Assembly: GCA_964472565.1 (NCBI GenBank)
Contig: CAYYNB010000022.1
Location: 1 to 49,378, forward strand
DNA length: 49,378 nucleotides
DNA from: DATAMF01 sp964472565
Lineage (GTDB): Bacteria; Chloroflexota; Anaerolineae; Aggregatilineales; Aggregatilineaceae
Reading direction: 5' to 3'
Shown here one piece after another: positions 8,548 to 17,907 of this stretch. How positions within the stretch are numbered: position 1 is the stretch's first letter; every line of letters begins with the position of its first letter. Both the position numbers and the translations under genes were made by a program. Under the pieces are notes generated by a model. It saw only the letters and a program-made list of their open reading frames with translations. It was not told the origin of the DNA and made no database searches.

Positions 8548-9633
8548 TCAGATGTTAAAGCGGATCACCAGCATATCGCCGTCCTGCACGATATAGTCAC
8601 GCCCTTCGAGGCGCATTTTGCCGCGTGCCTTGACTTCGGCCAGACTGCCGTTGGCGTCGATAAAGGCCTGATAGGGCACGACTTCGGCGCGAATGAAGCC
8701 GCGCGCCAGATCGGTGTGGATTACGCCTGCCGCTTCGACGGAGGTCGCTCCTTTGTGCAGACTCCACGCGCGGACTTCGTCTTCGCCATAGGTCAGGAAG
8801 GAATGGATGTCGAGCAGTTGGTAGGAGAGGTGGATCACCCGCTCGCGGCTGAGTTCCTTGATGCCGTATTCATCCATGAACATCGCGCGATCAGCGGGAT
8901 CGTCTAACTGGGCGAGTTCCGCTTCGAGCTTGCCGTTGAGGGATACCACAATGGTCCGTTTGTGGGTGTAGTCCAGCCCCTGCGCCGGATCTGCATCGCT
9001 GTCGCCTACGTTGAAGATCACCAGGATCGGCTTGAGAGTCAGCAGGCCGTAGCCGCGCACAAGTTTATGCTCATCGGGCGTCAGGTCCAGATTGCGGAGA
9101 GGCTGTTCCGCCTCAAGCTGGGTGTGCATGCGCTCCAGCAGTTCGGTTTCGGTGGCGAGCACCTGCTTGTTTTCGACCTTGCCTTTTTTGCGCTCTTCTT
9201 CGAGGCGCGTCAGGCGATTTTCAACCGTGATGAGATCGACCAGTAAAAATTCGCTATCAATGGTCTGCAAATCGCGGATCGCGTTAACCGTTTCCTGGGG
9301 GTGCGGGACGGTGGGATCGGTGAAGGCGCGCACAACATGGACAAAACCATCGACCTGCTGCAATTCGTTGCGCATCTGGCCGCTGAGTCCGCCTTGACCG
9401 ATGCCTTTGTCCAGCCCGCCGATGTCGGTGTAGGTGATGGTGGTGTAGGTCGTTTTCTTGGGCTTGTAAATTTCGACCAGTCGATCCACGCGCTCATCGG
9501 GCACGGGCACCACTGCCGTATGAACTTCGAGTTGGCCGGACGAAAACGGCTCAACGGGAATCGTTGCCCCCGTCAAGGCATTAAAAATCGTTGTCTTGCC
9601 GCTGTTGGGCAGACCGATAATCCCCAGTCGCAT
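8548..9633 (-). CDS. ychF: YchF/OLA1-family GTP- and ATP-binding protein
   Basis: 361 residues from the ATG at 9633, chosen because a GAGG ribosome binding site precedes it at normal spacing. G1 is GLPNSGKTT, the G3 region is DIGGLDKG, and the non-canonical G4 is FNVGDSD, in keeping with the relaxed nucleotide specificity of this family. A coiled-coil insertion (RLTRLEEERKKGKVENK) follows, then a C-terminal TGS domain with LTYGEDEVRAW and MRLEGRDYIVQDGDM. The protein is universal and ribosome-associated, with a stress-related role. A TATACT -10 candidate lies upstream at 9674-9679. It is probably monocistronic. Confidence 0.93.
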   Translation of the reverse strand: MRLGIIGLPNSGKTTIFNALTGATIPVEPFSSGQLEVHTAVVPVPDERVDRLVEIYKPKKTTYTTITYTDIGGLDKGIGQGGLSGQMRNELQQVDGFVHVVRAFTDPTVPHPQETVNAIRDLQTIDSEFLLVDLITVENRLTRLEEERKKGKVENKQVLATETELLERMHTQLEAEQPLRNLDLTPDEHKLVRGYGLLTLKPILVIFNVGDSDADPAQGLDYTHKRTIVVSLNGKLEAELAQLDDPADRAMFMDEYGIKELSRERVIHLSYQLLDIHSFLTYGEDEVRAWSLHKGATSVEAAGVIHTDLARGFIRAEVVPYQAFIDANGSLAEVKARGKMRLEGRDYIVQDGDMLVIRFNI

Positions 9634-9773
9634 GAGAATCCTCAAATCCAAAATAGAGATGGTAGACAGGCACAGTATAACGTGACGGCACGCATAACGC
9701 GAGACTTTTTCTATGGCGGGCGAAACGAAACGCCGGGTGGATGCGTAATAATGATTGTATGGAGGGGTGAGAC

Positions 9774-10085
9774 ATGAATGATCAATGGGGGATGGTTTTC
9801 GCTGCCGCCGTTCTGGCGTTTGTCATTCTGTGGTTCTACTGGTACGTCGAACGAGCCAACCGTCTGCTGGCGGAGTGGGCTGCCAAGAACCATTTTATTA
9901 TTCTGAACAAACAGCATCGATTTTTACGGCGCGGCCCGTATCTTCTGCGCGCGTCGGATGATCAGGCTGTGTTTCGCGTGGAAGTGCAGGACCCACGCGG
10001 GATTGTGCGAACGGCATGGATCCGCATTGGCAGCTTTTGGACGGGACTTTTTAACAAAAAAGTTTCCGTTCGCTGGGATGACTGA
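9774..10085 (+). CDS. hypothetical single-pass membrane protein
   Basis: 103 residues preceded by GGAGG (9761-9765) at ideal spacing. One N-terminal membrane helix (about 7-27, ending FYWYVERANR) is followed by a compact, basic and aromatic cytosolic region of about 75 residues that looks like a small beta-rich domain. No known family is recognised. It stands alone between ychF (divergent) and a convergent small gene. Confidence 0.7.
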   Translation: MNDQWGMVFAAAVLAFVILWFYWYVERANRLLAEWAAKNHFIILNKQHRFLRRGPYLLRASDDQAVFRVEVQDPRGIVRTAWIRIGSFWTGLFNKKVSVRWDD

Positions 10086-10110
10086 TTCTCAAGAACTGAT
10101 TTTCCCCAAA

Positions 10111-10138
10111 AAAAGAGACACCTCAAAGGTGCCTCTTT
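10111..10138. terminator. bidirectional intrinsic terminator
   Basis: AGAGACACCT (10114-10123) pairs with AGGTGCCTCT (10127-10136), with one A-C mismatch and a three-base loop. Seven A residues on the left give a strong U-run for leftward transcription, and TTT on the right a weaker one for rightward transcription. It separates convergent genes ending at 10085 and 10220. Confidence 0.75.
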
Positions 10139-10158
10139 CCCCCGCTTTTGTGACGTAA

Positions 10159-10215
10159 GGCTGCGCCAATATTTTCCTTACCCCAAACCGGATGAATGGG
10201 TTTCTTGGGGCGGCC
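10159..10215. repeat. dispersed intergenic repeat, copy A
   Basis: The segment beginning GGCTGCGCCA (10159) matches copy B at 11541-11566 at 22 of 26 positions. A second block ending GGCC (10201-10215) matches 11627-11641 at 12 of 15. It lies between the terminator and a leftward gene stop. It is probably a degenerate mobile or REP-like intergenic element. Confidence 0.45.
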
Positions 10216-10219
10216 TAAA

Positions 10220-10516
10220 TCAGCTTAAATAAGTTTGTTGCTCCCCGCCGCCCAGTTTGCGGATCAGGCGTAAAATGGCATTAAACGGTTTACTGGGTTG
10301 GTCTACCGAACGAGTAACGACCATCCAATCGGGATGCCGTCCCTCGATGCGCAGGACCCCTTTTTCGAGCAACCGCATTACTGTGCCGCGCGGGATGTGG
10401 ACCGGGGCATCGGCTCCCCAACGAAAGACCAATGTTTTATCAGTCCAGCGAATAAATTCTACTTCTCCATCGTTCCACCAGACACGTGTTTTCAGGGTTT
10501 TGGCGTCAGCATTCAT
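10220..10516 (-). CDS. hypothetical small protein
   Basis: 98 residues with a GGGAG ribosome binding site 5 nt before the ATG. It reads as a small beta-rich, Trp-containing domain: VWWNDGEVEFIRW, then LVFRWG, PRGTVMRLLEKG, and a basic tail LRLIRKLGG. No signal peptide or membrane segment is present. The family is unknown. It has its own candidate promoter at 10586-10614. Confidence 0.65.
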   Translation of the reverse strand: MNADAKTLKTRVWWNDGEVEFIRWTDKTLVFRWGADAPVHIPRGTVMRLLEKGVLRIEGRHPDWMVVTRSVDQPSKPFNAILRLIRKLGGGEQQTYLS

Positions 10517-10585
10517 GATAACTCCCTCTGCTGATGTCCCCCTGACAACATTTCCTTTGTGAAAAATGTATATTTCATTGCAGGT

Positions 10586-10614
10586 ATCATAGGATGAATT
10601 GGCGGCGACGTGAA
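10586..10614 (-). promoter_or_regulatory. sigma70-type promoter for the gene at 10516
   Basis: On the minus strand TTCACG (10614-10609), a 17-bp spacer and TATGAT (10591-10586). Matches are four of six and five of six. It gives a leader of about 60 nt. Confidence 0.5.
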
Positions 10615-10627
10615 TAAGACGATATTC

Positions 10628-11404
10628 CTACTCCGGCAGGTCCAACAGCGCAAAACTTTGTTCCATGTCGGATACCCGGTCCACTTCAAGGGCAAGGGTT
10701 GGCGAATGCGGCAACCGGCGGATCTGGGCCAGAATTTCGGGGTAGTTCAGTACGCCGTCACTCAGCGCATGATGTTCATCCACCGCGCCGCTGTTGTTGT
10801 TGATATGAACATGAACGACATAACTGTTCAGACTCTGTAACCAGCACGTAAAGGGCACATCTGAAAACAGGTGGGCATGCCCCACATCGACACAGGCGCG
10901 CAAACCAGGGAGATTCAGCTTGCGCAGGACATCTCCGATAATGTCGGGTGTGAACTCCCACATATTTTCGAGGGCGATCATCAAGCCTTTGTCCCAGGCT
11001 TCTTCCGCCAGGGAGGACCAGAACTCGATCTGGCGTTGGGTCCAGTCGATTCGGTATTCGGGGTTGTGGATGCTGGCGATAAAATTGGCGTGGAAAACGA
11101 CTTTGTGCGCGCCAAGTTCAGCGGCAATCAGCAGGGCCTGTTGAACGCGATGACGCACCACCTGATTGATCAGCGGGTCCGGGCTGCCGGAGGCCATATC
11201 CAGAAAGGGGCCGTGCATGGCAATTTCGCCGGAAAGGGGACGGAGCGCAATCCGGTACTCGTCCAGCAGACTTTTCCAGTCGCCCTCTAGTGCCTGGGGA
11301 TAGGCAAAAGTTTGTACTTCAACGCCTAACTTATAACGGTGAGCCAGCGCTACGACATCCTGAAAGTTATGCTGTTTGGCACACAATAACACCTGATCAG
11401 CCAC
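10628..11404 (-). CDS. sugar phosphate isomerase/epimerase-like TIM barrel
   Basis: 258 residues resembling the xylose isomerase-like TIM barrel (AP endonuclease family 2). The beta strands carry typical metal ligands: MHGPFLD, VFHANFI, ALENMWE (Glu), CVDVGHAHLF (Asp and His), HVHINNN and LALEVD (Glu). Such proteins isomerise or epimerise sugars or hydrolyse related substrates using a divalent metal. The specific substrate is unknown. No neighbouring sugar pathway gene is cotranscribed. Confidence 0.75.
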   Translation of the reverse strand: MADQVLLCAKQHNFQDVVALAHRYKLGVEVQTFAYPQALEGDWKSLLDEYRIALRPLSGEIAMHGPFLDMASGSPDPLINQVVRHRVQQALLIAAELGAHKVVFHANFIASIHNPEYRIDWTQRQIEFWSSLAEEAWDKGLMIALENMWEFTPDIIGDVLRKLNLPGLRACVDVGHAHLFSDVPFTCWLQSLNSYVVHVHINNNSGAVDEHHALSDGVLNYPEILAQIRRLPHSPTLALEVDRVSDMEQSFALLDLPE

Positions 11405-11540
11405 TTGATTCCCCTAATACATACCAACATCTCACTTTAAAATCAGTTTACACATTTCTAGATTCAAAGGCTATCGATAATTGTTATAATTTGTGTCTCG
11501 TGGATATGAAAAAACAAACCTGACGCCCAAATAGCCATCA

Positions 11541-11641
11541 GGCTGCGCCACTATGTTCTTTACCCTATCCCCCTTGCCCCTTCCTTTAGGGAAGGGGAGT
11601 CAAACCCACAGGCGGTGGGGAATTGTTTTCTTGGATTGGCC
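11541..11641. repeat. dispersed intergenic repeat, copy B, with internal hairpin
   Basis: The left block 11541-11566 and right block 11627-11641 match copy A at 10159-10215. Between them is a perfect hairpin, CCCCTTCC (11577-11584) with GGAAGGGG (11590-11597) and a 5-nt loop, absent from copy A. It occupies the 287-bp gap between the isomerase-like gene and the glycosyltransferase. An isolated TATAAT lies at 11485-11490 and a TAGAAT at 11650-11655. Confidence 0.45.
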
Positions 11642-11691
11642 TTACACGGTAGAATCGCGCCAGCGTTTTCCACAGCTAAAGGCCACGATGT

Positions 11692-13536
11692 ATGCTTGCT
11701 TCCACTCATGTTTCTCGTCTGGTACTGCTCACCCTCATCCTGCTGCTCGGTTGGACCGTGCGCATCCACGCGCTGGAAGAGCGCAGTCTATGGGAGGATG
11801 AGGGATGGACGATGCTGTTGAGTGACGGGCCGGGATTGGATGACGTGACCCGCACGCTGGCCGCCGACCAACACCCCCCGCTCTACTTTATGATCTTCCG
11901 ACTGTGGCGGGATGGGGCGGGGGATACGGAATTTGCAGGGCGGTATCTGGGCGTGCTGATCGGAATGGTGGCGGTAGCCGGGATGATGCAGCTTGGGCGC
12001 AGCCTGTACGGTCCGGCGGTGGGCGTGCTGGCGGCGCTGCTGCTGGCGGTGGCCGATCTGCATATCGATTTGTCGCAGGAAATCCGGCATTATGCTGCGC
12101 TGGCGACCTTATCCATCCTCTCCAGTTTGTTTTATGTGCGGTGGTGGAGAAAGTCTACCAGGGCGAACCGAATCGGGTATGTGCTGTCGTCAATCGCGCT
12201 GCTGTATACGCATTACCTGGGCGGGTTTGTGCTCTTTACCCAAGTAATTCATATGCTGATCATGGCGCGCCCGTGGAAACGACTGGCCGAGGGACTCTTT
12301 TTGTTCGGCGCAGTTTGTCTGGCATTTTTGCCCTGGTTCCTGGTGGTGATTGATCAAAACAGCGTGCGCTGGGACAACCCGCTTTATTATCAAAACTCGC
12401 TGCCGAATAATGAGGCGACTTATCGCGCCGTGCGGGATGCGGTGCTGGGCAACCAGTTTGGTGTGGTGCTGGGGCTGGCGCTGCTGGGGCTGGTGTATGT
12501 GCTGTACCAGCCGGAGCGGATGCGGTTCCGGCTGCGCCCGGTGTGGCCCGCGCTGTATCTGTTGATCTGGATTGGGCTGGTGGCCGGACTGACCTTTTTC
12601 ATCAATTCTCAAAAACCGTTTTTGACGGTGCGCAACTTTCTGTTGGTGCTGCCGCCGCTGGCTGTATTGGTGGGGCATGGGTTGGCGAACCTCAAGCGCG
12701 CGCCACAGATTTTTCTGGTCAGCGTGCTGCTGGTGGTGAGCCTGACGACCGTGGATGCCCGGCGATTTTATCCTGACTGGCGCAGCGTCACCCAGCATGT
12801 CACAGATTATCACCTGGACAACGAACCAGTGCTGATGGATGTGTGGGTGGGCGATTTCCCCGTGCGCTACTATATCGAACAGCAGATGGGCGAAGATACG
12901 CCGTGGGTATCGCTACGCGAGTGGCGCGATACCTATAAGGGCGAGTTTGTGCCACATGTGCAGGAATATCTCGCCAGTATTGATGCGTTCTGGCTGATTT
13001 ATTGGGGCGATAAGCCGATGGATGATTACGGCCCCGCGCTGGACCTGGCGGGCTTCCAGCGGACGGCGACCTTGAGCGTGGATCACCTGGGCACGCCGCT
13101 CTACAGCTACCGTTATGATAAACTGACGGACAGCCAAATTGCTGAATTGGGGAATCTGTTCGCGCTGCGCAAGTTCAACGCCCCCCAACAGGCCGCGCCG
13201 GGCAAGCGTATCCGGGTGTCGCTGTGGTGGACGGCTGAACAAAAACCACCGCTGGATTACAGCGTGTCGGTGGTGATAGTGGATGCCGCCGGGCAAAAAG
13301 TGGCGCAGCACGACGGCCCGCCGCTGGAAGGTGTTTCGCCGACGAGCACATGGGGGCCAGGTGAGTTGAAATACGATATTCACACACTGGCTATCCCAGA
13401 TGGAACACCACCAGGGGATTACCAACTGGTGGTGAAAGTTTACTGGTATGGGGATCAGATACCACTCCCCGTGAAAGTGAACGGAGAGCTAGCGGGCGAA
13501 AGTGTCCGTTTAGGTGAGATACATATCCAACCCTGA
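11692..13536 (+). CDS. GT39-like membrane glycosyltransferase with C-terminal beta-sandwich
   Basis: 614 residues. The N-terminal two thirds are a multi-spanning membrane enzyme: the first helix is at about 8-28, and the first loop has ERSLWEDEGWT with the catalytic-type Asp-Glu pair and DQHPPLYF. This layout is that of polyprenyl-phosphate-sugar-dependent transferases. An external alpha/beta region follows. The last 120 residues (about 490-600) form a beta-rich domain with LWWTAEQ, PPLEGVSPTSTW and GDYQLVVKVYW. That domain is clearly homologous to one in the DivIC-like protein at 34914. SD AAAGG precedes the start, and a TAGAAT -10 candidate lies at 11650. The stop is 11 bp from a convergent gene. 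Confidence 0.8.
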   Translation: MLASTHVSRLVLLTLILLLGWTVRIHALEERSLWEDEGWTMLLSDGPGLDDVTRTLAADQHPPLYFMIFRLWRDGAGDTEFAGRYLGVLIGMVAVAGMMQLGRSLYGPAVGVLAALLLAVADLHIDLSQEIRHYAALATLSILSSLFYVRWWRKSTRANRIGYVLSSIALLYTHYLGGFVLFTQVIHMLIMARPWKRLAEGLFLFGAVCLAFLPWFLVVIDQNSVRWDNPLYYQNSLPNNEATYRAVRDAVLGNQFGVVLGLALLGLVYVLYQPERMRFRLRPVWPALYLLIWIGLVAGLTFFINSQKPFLTVRNFLLVLPPLAVLVGHGLANLKRAPQIFLVSVLLVVSLTTVDARRFYPDWRSVTQHVTDYHLDNEPVLMDVWVGDFPVRYYIEQQMGEDTPWVSLREWRDTYKGEFVPHVQEYLASIDAFWLIYWGDKPMDDYGPALDLAGFQRTATLSVDHLGTPLYSYRYDKLTDSQIAELGNLFALRKFNAPQQAAPGKRIRVSLWWTAEQKPPLDYSVSVVIVDAAGQKVAQHDGPPLEGVSPTSTWGPGELKYDIHTLAIPDGTPPGDYQLVVKVYWYGDQIPLPVKVNGELAGESVRLGEIHIQP

Positions 13537-13547
13537 TCGAACTTTCT

Positions 13548-15626
13548 CTATTGCAAAGTGTCGTTCACGACAGGCGGCACTAACGTATAATCCATGCCTA
13601 CTGTGTGTTCACTGCTTGTCGCTGTGACGGACAGGGGCACCGTCAACTGGGCGCGTTTCACAAAACATAGGGTTTCATTCACCGCCTCGCACCAGTAGAT
13701 CGCCAATTCGACGGTGAGATCGGTCTGTCCGGCACTGAACGTAACCGGGACATCCAGCGGCATCTCAGGATGGACAATCCGAATCGAGCGCGACTCTTCG
13801 GGAATCTGGGCAATGGCGTTGTTCGGCCAGACGGCGGTGAAGGGTGCCTGGTCGTTAAATTTATAGCCTTCCGGTATCGCTATGTTGATCTGAATCGTGC
13901 CTTCGCCCGGCGCGACCATTTGCGGGGCTAACGTCACAGTCTCGAGGCCAAATCCACTCCCCGCTGTAGGTAGTTCTACTTCCGGTGCGGCGGACAGCAG
14001 TTCGACATTCGGGAAGCTCACTGTGGTTACGGTTCCCGCTGCGATGTCAATAACACGGATCGCATTGTTATTCGTGTCGGCGATGTAGAGCTTGCCGTTG
14101 GCATAATCCAGCCCTCCTGGTTCGTAGAACTGAGCGGACGCTAAGTCGCCATCCGCTGAGCCTTCCACGCCGGTCCCCGCGAATGTGATACTCTCGCGTG
14201 TCGCGGGGTCGATGCGCTTGATTTTATTGTTGTAGGTGTCAGCAATGTAGAGATACCCATCATCCGCTACGGTCACGCCAAGCGCGTGTTGCAGCCGGAC
14301 TTCATCACCCGTACCATCCACATCACCAAAATCGAACAGCCCCGTGCCAACAATCGTTTTAACTTCGCCATTCGGATCAAGGTCCGCTGTGCGTATTGCG
14401 CTGGCTTCCGGGTCGGTGAAGTACAGCACGGTGCCATCGGTATCGATGCCGCTGGGCTGCGCCATGCCTGCCTCAAGCAGTTTGCCATCGGTTAACGATT
14501 CGCTGCCAGACCCCGCATATGGCCCCACTTCGCCCAATGCCAGATCATAGACCCAGAGCTGGTGTGGACCAGCCATCGCAATATACAGTTGGCCGTTGGC
14601 GACAACGACATCCCAGGGCGAATTCAATTCCATCTCAAGACCAGGGCCGGACGCTTCACGGTTGAAGCCCTGCGCACCGGTTCCGGCTATGGTTACAACT
14701 GAACGATCTTCCAGATCAATCTGACGGATGGCATGGTTTTCGGTATCGGCTACAAACAGATGATTGTTGACCAGCGCCATCCCCTGCGGGCGGAAAAACT
14801 GCGCTGTTGCAAAATCGCCATCCAGCAAGCCTTCATCACCGCTGCCAATCACTTCCAGCACTTCATACGTGTCCAGCGCGGTGACGATAATCCGGTTGTG
14901 ATTGCTGTCGGCAATAAACAGGCGATTGCCAGCGGAGTCGGCCAGAATTTTGCCAGGGAAACGCAGCGGCGTTGATTCCATGGACGCGAGTTCCGGCTTC
15001 AACATTGTCAGCGGCGCAGTGTTAATGGCTCCCGACGCCGTATATTCACTCGCCATCACATCAACAATCGGCTGGATACGATCATAAAGTGGCTCACCCG
15101 AAAGTTGGCCCACCACCTTACCGAGCGGATCGATCAACATAAAAGTCGGCCATGCTTGTACGCCGTAACTGTTCCAGACTTCAAACTGGTTGTCATTCAC
15201 AACCGGGTGCGCCACCTCGTAACGACGCACAATACGGCGGATATTTTCAGTTTCACCTTCGTTATCGAACTTGGCGGAATGCACCCCGATCACTACCAGT
15301 TCGTTCGGATATTCGGCTTCCAATCGCTTAAGATCGGGAATTACGTGGATGCAGTTGATACAGCCGTAGGTCCAGAAATCGAGCAGCACGATTTTGCCGC
15401 GCAGTTCAGCCATTTTGATCGGCTGCGAGACATTAATCCATTCCAGCCCTTGTGGAAAATCCGGCGCGTGTACATCACCCGCCCATGTATAGGTCACCGC
15501 ATCTCCTTCGCCGGGTTGAGGCGTATCTTCGCCACCCTGCGCACCGACTTGAGAAGGTCCCAAAATCAGCGCTGTCACGGTTCCGACCACTAACAATAGA
15601 GCCAATGCCGCATAAAATCGTTTCAT
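13548..15626 (-). CDS. secreted TlpA-like thioredoxin with NHL propeller and DsbD-N-like domain
   Basis: 692 residues from the ATG at 15626, which has a strong GGAGG. A signal peptide or anchor (about 1-30) is followed by a TlpA/NHLRC2-like thioredoxin domain (about 50-190) with active site YGC89-I-N-C92. Four to five NHL repeats (about 215-500) recur as LFIADSNHNRI, LFVADTENHAI, LYIADTYNNKI and LYIADTNNNAI. The C-terminal domain (about 515-690) ends with a Cys pair in YWCEAVNETLCF, resembling the immunoglobulin-like N-terminal domain of DsbD; that assignment is inference. A role in extracytoplasmic thiol-disulfide exchange is likely, with the propeller giving binding specificity. Confidence 0.85.
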   Translation of the reverse strand: MKRFYAALALLLVVGTVTALILGPSQVGAQGGEDTPQPGEGDAVTYTWAGDVHAPDFPQGLEWINVSQPIKMAELRGKIVLLDFWTYGCINCIHVIPDLKRLEAEYPNELVVIGVHSAKFDNEGETENIRRIVRRYEVAHPVVNDNQFEVWNSYGVQAWPTFMLIDPLGKVVGQLSGEPLYDRIQPIVDVMASEYTASGAINTAPLTMLKPELASMESTPLRFPGKILADSAGNRLFIADSNHNRIIVTALDTYEVLEVIGSGDEGLLDGDFATAQFFRPQGMALVNNHLFVADTENHAIRQIDLEDRSVVTIAGTGAQGFNREASGPGLEMELNSPWDVVVANGQLYIAMAGPHQLWVYDLALGEVGPYAGSGSESLTDGKLLEAGMAQPSGIDTDGTVLYFTDPEASAIRTADLDPNGEVKTIVGTGLFDFGDVDGTGDEVRLQHALGVTVADDGYLYIADTYNNKIKRIDPATRESITFAGTGVEGSADGDLASAQFYEPGGLDYANGKLYIADTNNNAIRVIDIAAGTVTTVSFPNVELLSAAPEVELPTAGSGFGLETVTLAPQMVAPGEGTIQINIAIPEGYKFNDQAPFTAVWPNNAIAQIPEESRSIRIVHPEMPLDVPVTFSAGQTDLTVELAIYWCEAVNETLCFVKRAQLTVPLSVTATSSEHTVGMDYTLVPPVVNDTLQ

Positions 15627-15698
15627 CGCGTTACCTCCATTACACATCATTATCTTCTATAAATCTTACAAAAAGATGAAATTATTATAAGAAATTGG

Positions 15699-16856
15699 CT
15701 AATCGGGGGAAGATGCCAGGATGCGCTGGTAGACGGCCAGCGTTTCCTGCGCCGTCTTCCGCCAGCTAAAATCACGCGCACGTGCCAGACCCAAGTTCCG
15801 CATCTGATCGGCAAATGAGGGCTGGGTTAGCAGCGAGATAATCGCGCCGCCCATCCCCTGGGCATCACTGATGTCTGTCAGAAAACCCGCATCGCCGACG
15901 ACTTCGGGAATGGAGGAGGTGTTGCAGGCTACCACCGGAGTCCCGCAGGCCATCGCTTCTAACGGTCCCAAACCAAAGCCTTCATAGCGGCTCGGAAAGA
16001 CAAATACACTTGCCAGCCGGTACAGGGCCGGTTTATCGGCTTCATCAACGGGGCCGATCCAGCGCACGTGATCGCGCAGGCCCAGTTTTTCGATCTCGGC
16101 GGGCAAATCAGGAAAGCGCGATGTGCCCCACTGGTCGGGCGTTTTTCCCGCCAGGACCAACGGTACATCAGTACCCAATGCCTGCGCGACATAGGTATAC
16201 GCTGCCAGCAGCAGCCGGACATTTTTATGGGCCACATAGGAGCCGAGATAAAGCACAAAATCATCCACGTCATCGAGTTTGTACTTGCTGCGGACTTCCT
16301 GATCGCGTTCGCGGCCCAGGTCAGGATCAAAATGCGTGTCAGCGGCCAGATGTGTAACCGACACTTTGGCCGCTGGAACACCTATTTTTTCGATAATATC
16401 CTGCTGGCTGTCAGCCGAAATCGTCAGCAGATGCATGGCTCCTTTGGCCGCCGCCCACACGAGACTGGTATAGAGGCGATTTTTGAACCCGGTGCGGTAT
16501 TCGGGCACAACCAGCGGAATGACATCCAACACGGTACAAACCAGCGGCGCGGATATGGTGAGGGGCGGCCCCCAATACGGCACATGCGCCAGATCCGCAT
16601 TCAGACGGTGAACCGCGCGCGGAAATGAACGCTGCTCGAACCACACTTTGCCCATATCCCCATTAAACCGAAAGCTCATCGGCAGCACATCGACATTCGG
16701 CGGTAAGCAGTCGAGCGTATGCATGTTTTCCGGTATAACCAATGTCAGGCGGTGCTGGGGCGCGAGGGATTGCAGCGCGGTCAGCAGATGGCGCAGGTAC
16801 TGACCGCTGCCCGTAAACGGTTGATTCCAAAACCAGCCATTAAACGCAATATGCAC
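15699..16856 (-). CDS. GT4-family glycosyltransferase
   Basis: 385 residues from the GTG at 16856, giving M-H-I-A-F-N-G-W as the first beta strand, followed by FTGSGQYLRHLL as in GT4 enzymes. An ATG at 16994 is in frame but lies inside galE, so I prefer the GTG; a GGAA sits at acceptable spacing. The C-terminal Rossmann half shows FVLYLGSYVAHKN, WIGPVDEADKPALY and the E-x7-E nucleotide-sugar motif in SRYEGFGLGPLEAMACG. It is a cytosolic retaining transferase acting on a lipid-linked or polysaccharide acceptor. It is 40 bp downstream of galE, which could supply UDP-galactose. Confidence 0.85.
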   Translation of the reverse strand: MHIAFNGWFWNQPFTGSGQYLRHLLTALQSLAPQHRLTLVIPENMHTLDCLPPNVDVLPMSFRFNGDMGKVWFEQRSFPRAVHRLNADLAHVPYWGPPLTISAPLVCTVLDVIPLVVPEYRTGFKNRLYTSLVWAAAKGAMHLLTISADSQQDIIEKIGVPAAKVSVTHLAADTHFDPDLGRERDQEVRSKYKLDDVDDFVLYLGSYVAHKNVRLLLAAYTYVAQALGTDVPLVLAGKTPDQWGTSRFPDLPAEIEKLGLRDHVRWIGPVDEADKPALYRLASVFVFPSRYEGFGLGPLEAMACGTPVVACNTSSIPEVVGDAGFLTDISDAQGMGGAIISLLTQPSFADQMRNLGLARARDFSWRKTAQETLAVYQRILASSPD

Positions 16857-16896
16857 GGTTTGATTCCAGGGCAGGCGTAGAACCTGCCCCACTCCC

Positions 16897-17895
16897 TTAA
16901 TCGCCGAAACCGGATGGATGAGCTGTATGCCATGTCCAGGCGGAAGCAACAATCGTCTGCAAATCGGGGTAGCGTGGTTCCCAGCCCAACTCACGGCTGA
17001 TTCGCTCCGACGAGGCGATCAGCATATCCGCATCCCCCGGACGGCGGTCAGTTTCAACCGCCGGGAAATCGATGCCCGTGACTTCCCGCGCGACATCAAC
17101 GACCTGCTTGACGCTGTAGCCCATGCCGTTGCCGAGGTTATACGTCATCACCTCGTGTCCATTGCCCAGCGCTTCCAGGGCTAACACATGCGCCGATGCG
17201 AGGTCTTCGATATGGACATAATCGCGGATACAGGAGCCGTCCGGTGTCTGGTAATCGGTCCCAAAGATATAGACCGCGTCGCGTTTGCCGAGCGGAACCT
17301 GGAGAGTCAGCGGAATCAGATGGGTTTCGGGGGTGTGCGCCTCGCCGCGAATGGGTTTCCCATTTTCGTCGAGCATTGCGCCGCAGGCATTAAAATAACG
17401 CAACGCCGCAAATTGCAGGCCGCAGACGCCATGATACCAGTGCAGCATTTTTTCGATCATCAGCTTGGTTTCGCCGTAGACATTCGCCGGGCTGACCGGG
17501 TCCATCTCGTCCAGCGGCGCATTTTTGCTGGCATATACCCCCGCCGTAGACGAAAAGATCAGCTTTTTGACCCCATAATGCACCATCGTCTCGACCAGAT
17601 TATTCGTATAGGCTACATTATTGCGGAAATACTTCCCCGGCAGTTGCATTGATTCGCCGGCCTCGATAAACGCCGCAAAATGGGCAACGGCGTCAAAAGC
17701 GTGCGACTGGAACAAGACATGCAGCGCGCCGAGATCGGCCAGATCGCCCTGAATAAATGCCGCCCCATCGGGAATCGCTGCGCGGTGGCCTTTGATCAGG
17801 CTGTCAAAAACCGTCACCTGATGTCCGGCTCGTAAAAAATAGGCCGCTGTTGCCGACCCGACATATCCCGCCCCACCTGTGACAAGAACGTGCAT
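16897..17895 (-). CDS. galE: UDP-glucose 4-epimerase
   Basis: 332 residues, an extended short-chain dehydrogenase. The NAD-binding motif is TGGAGYVGS (6-14), the Ser/Thr cluster is FSSTAGVY (114-121), and the catalytic pair is Tyr140 and Lys144 in VYGETK. RYFNACGAM and CIRDYVHIEDLASAH are typical of GalE substrate binding. It interconverts UDP-glucose and UDP-galactose for polysaccharide synthesis. It lies 12 bp after the PLC-like gene and upstream of a glycosyltransferase on the same strand. Confidence 0.92.
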   Translation of the reverse strand: MHVLVTGGAGYVGSATAAYFLRAGHQVTVFDSLIKGHRAAIPDGAAFIQGDLADLGALHVLFQSHAFDAVAHFAAFIEAGESMQLPGKYFRNNVAYTNNLVETMVHYGVKKLIFSSTAGVYASKNAPLDEMDPVSPANVYGETKLMIEKMLHWYHGVCGLQFAALRYFNACGAMLDENGKPIRGEAHTPETHLIPLTLQVPLGKRDAVYIFGTDYQTPDGSCIRDYVHIEDLASAHVLALEALGNGHEVMTYNLGNGMGYSVKQVVDVAREVTGIDFPAVETDRRPGDADMLIASSERISRELGWEPRYPDLQTIVASAWTWHTAHPSGFGD

Positions 17896-17907
17896 AGACT
17901 TGCTCTC

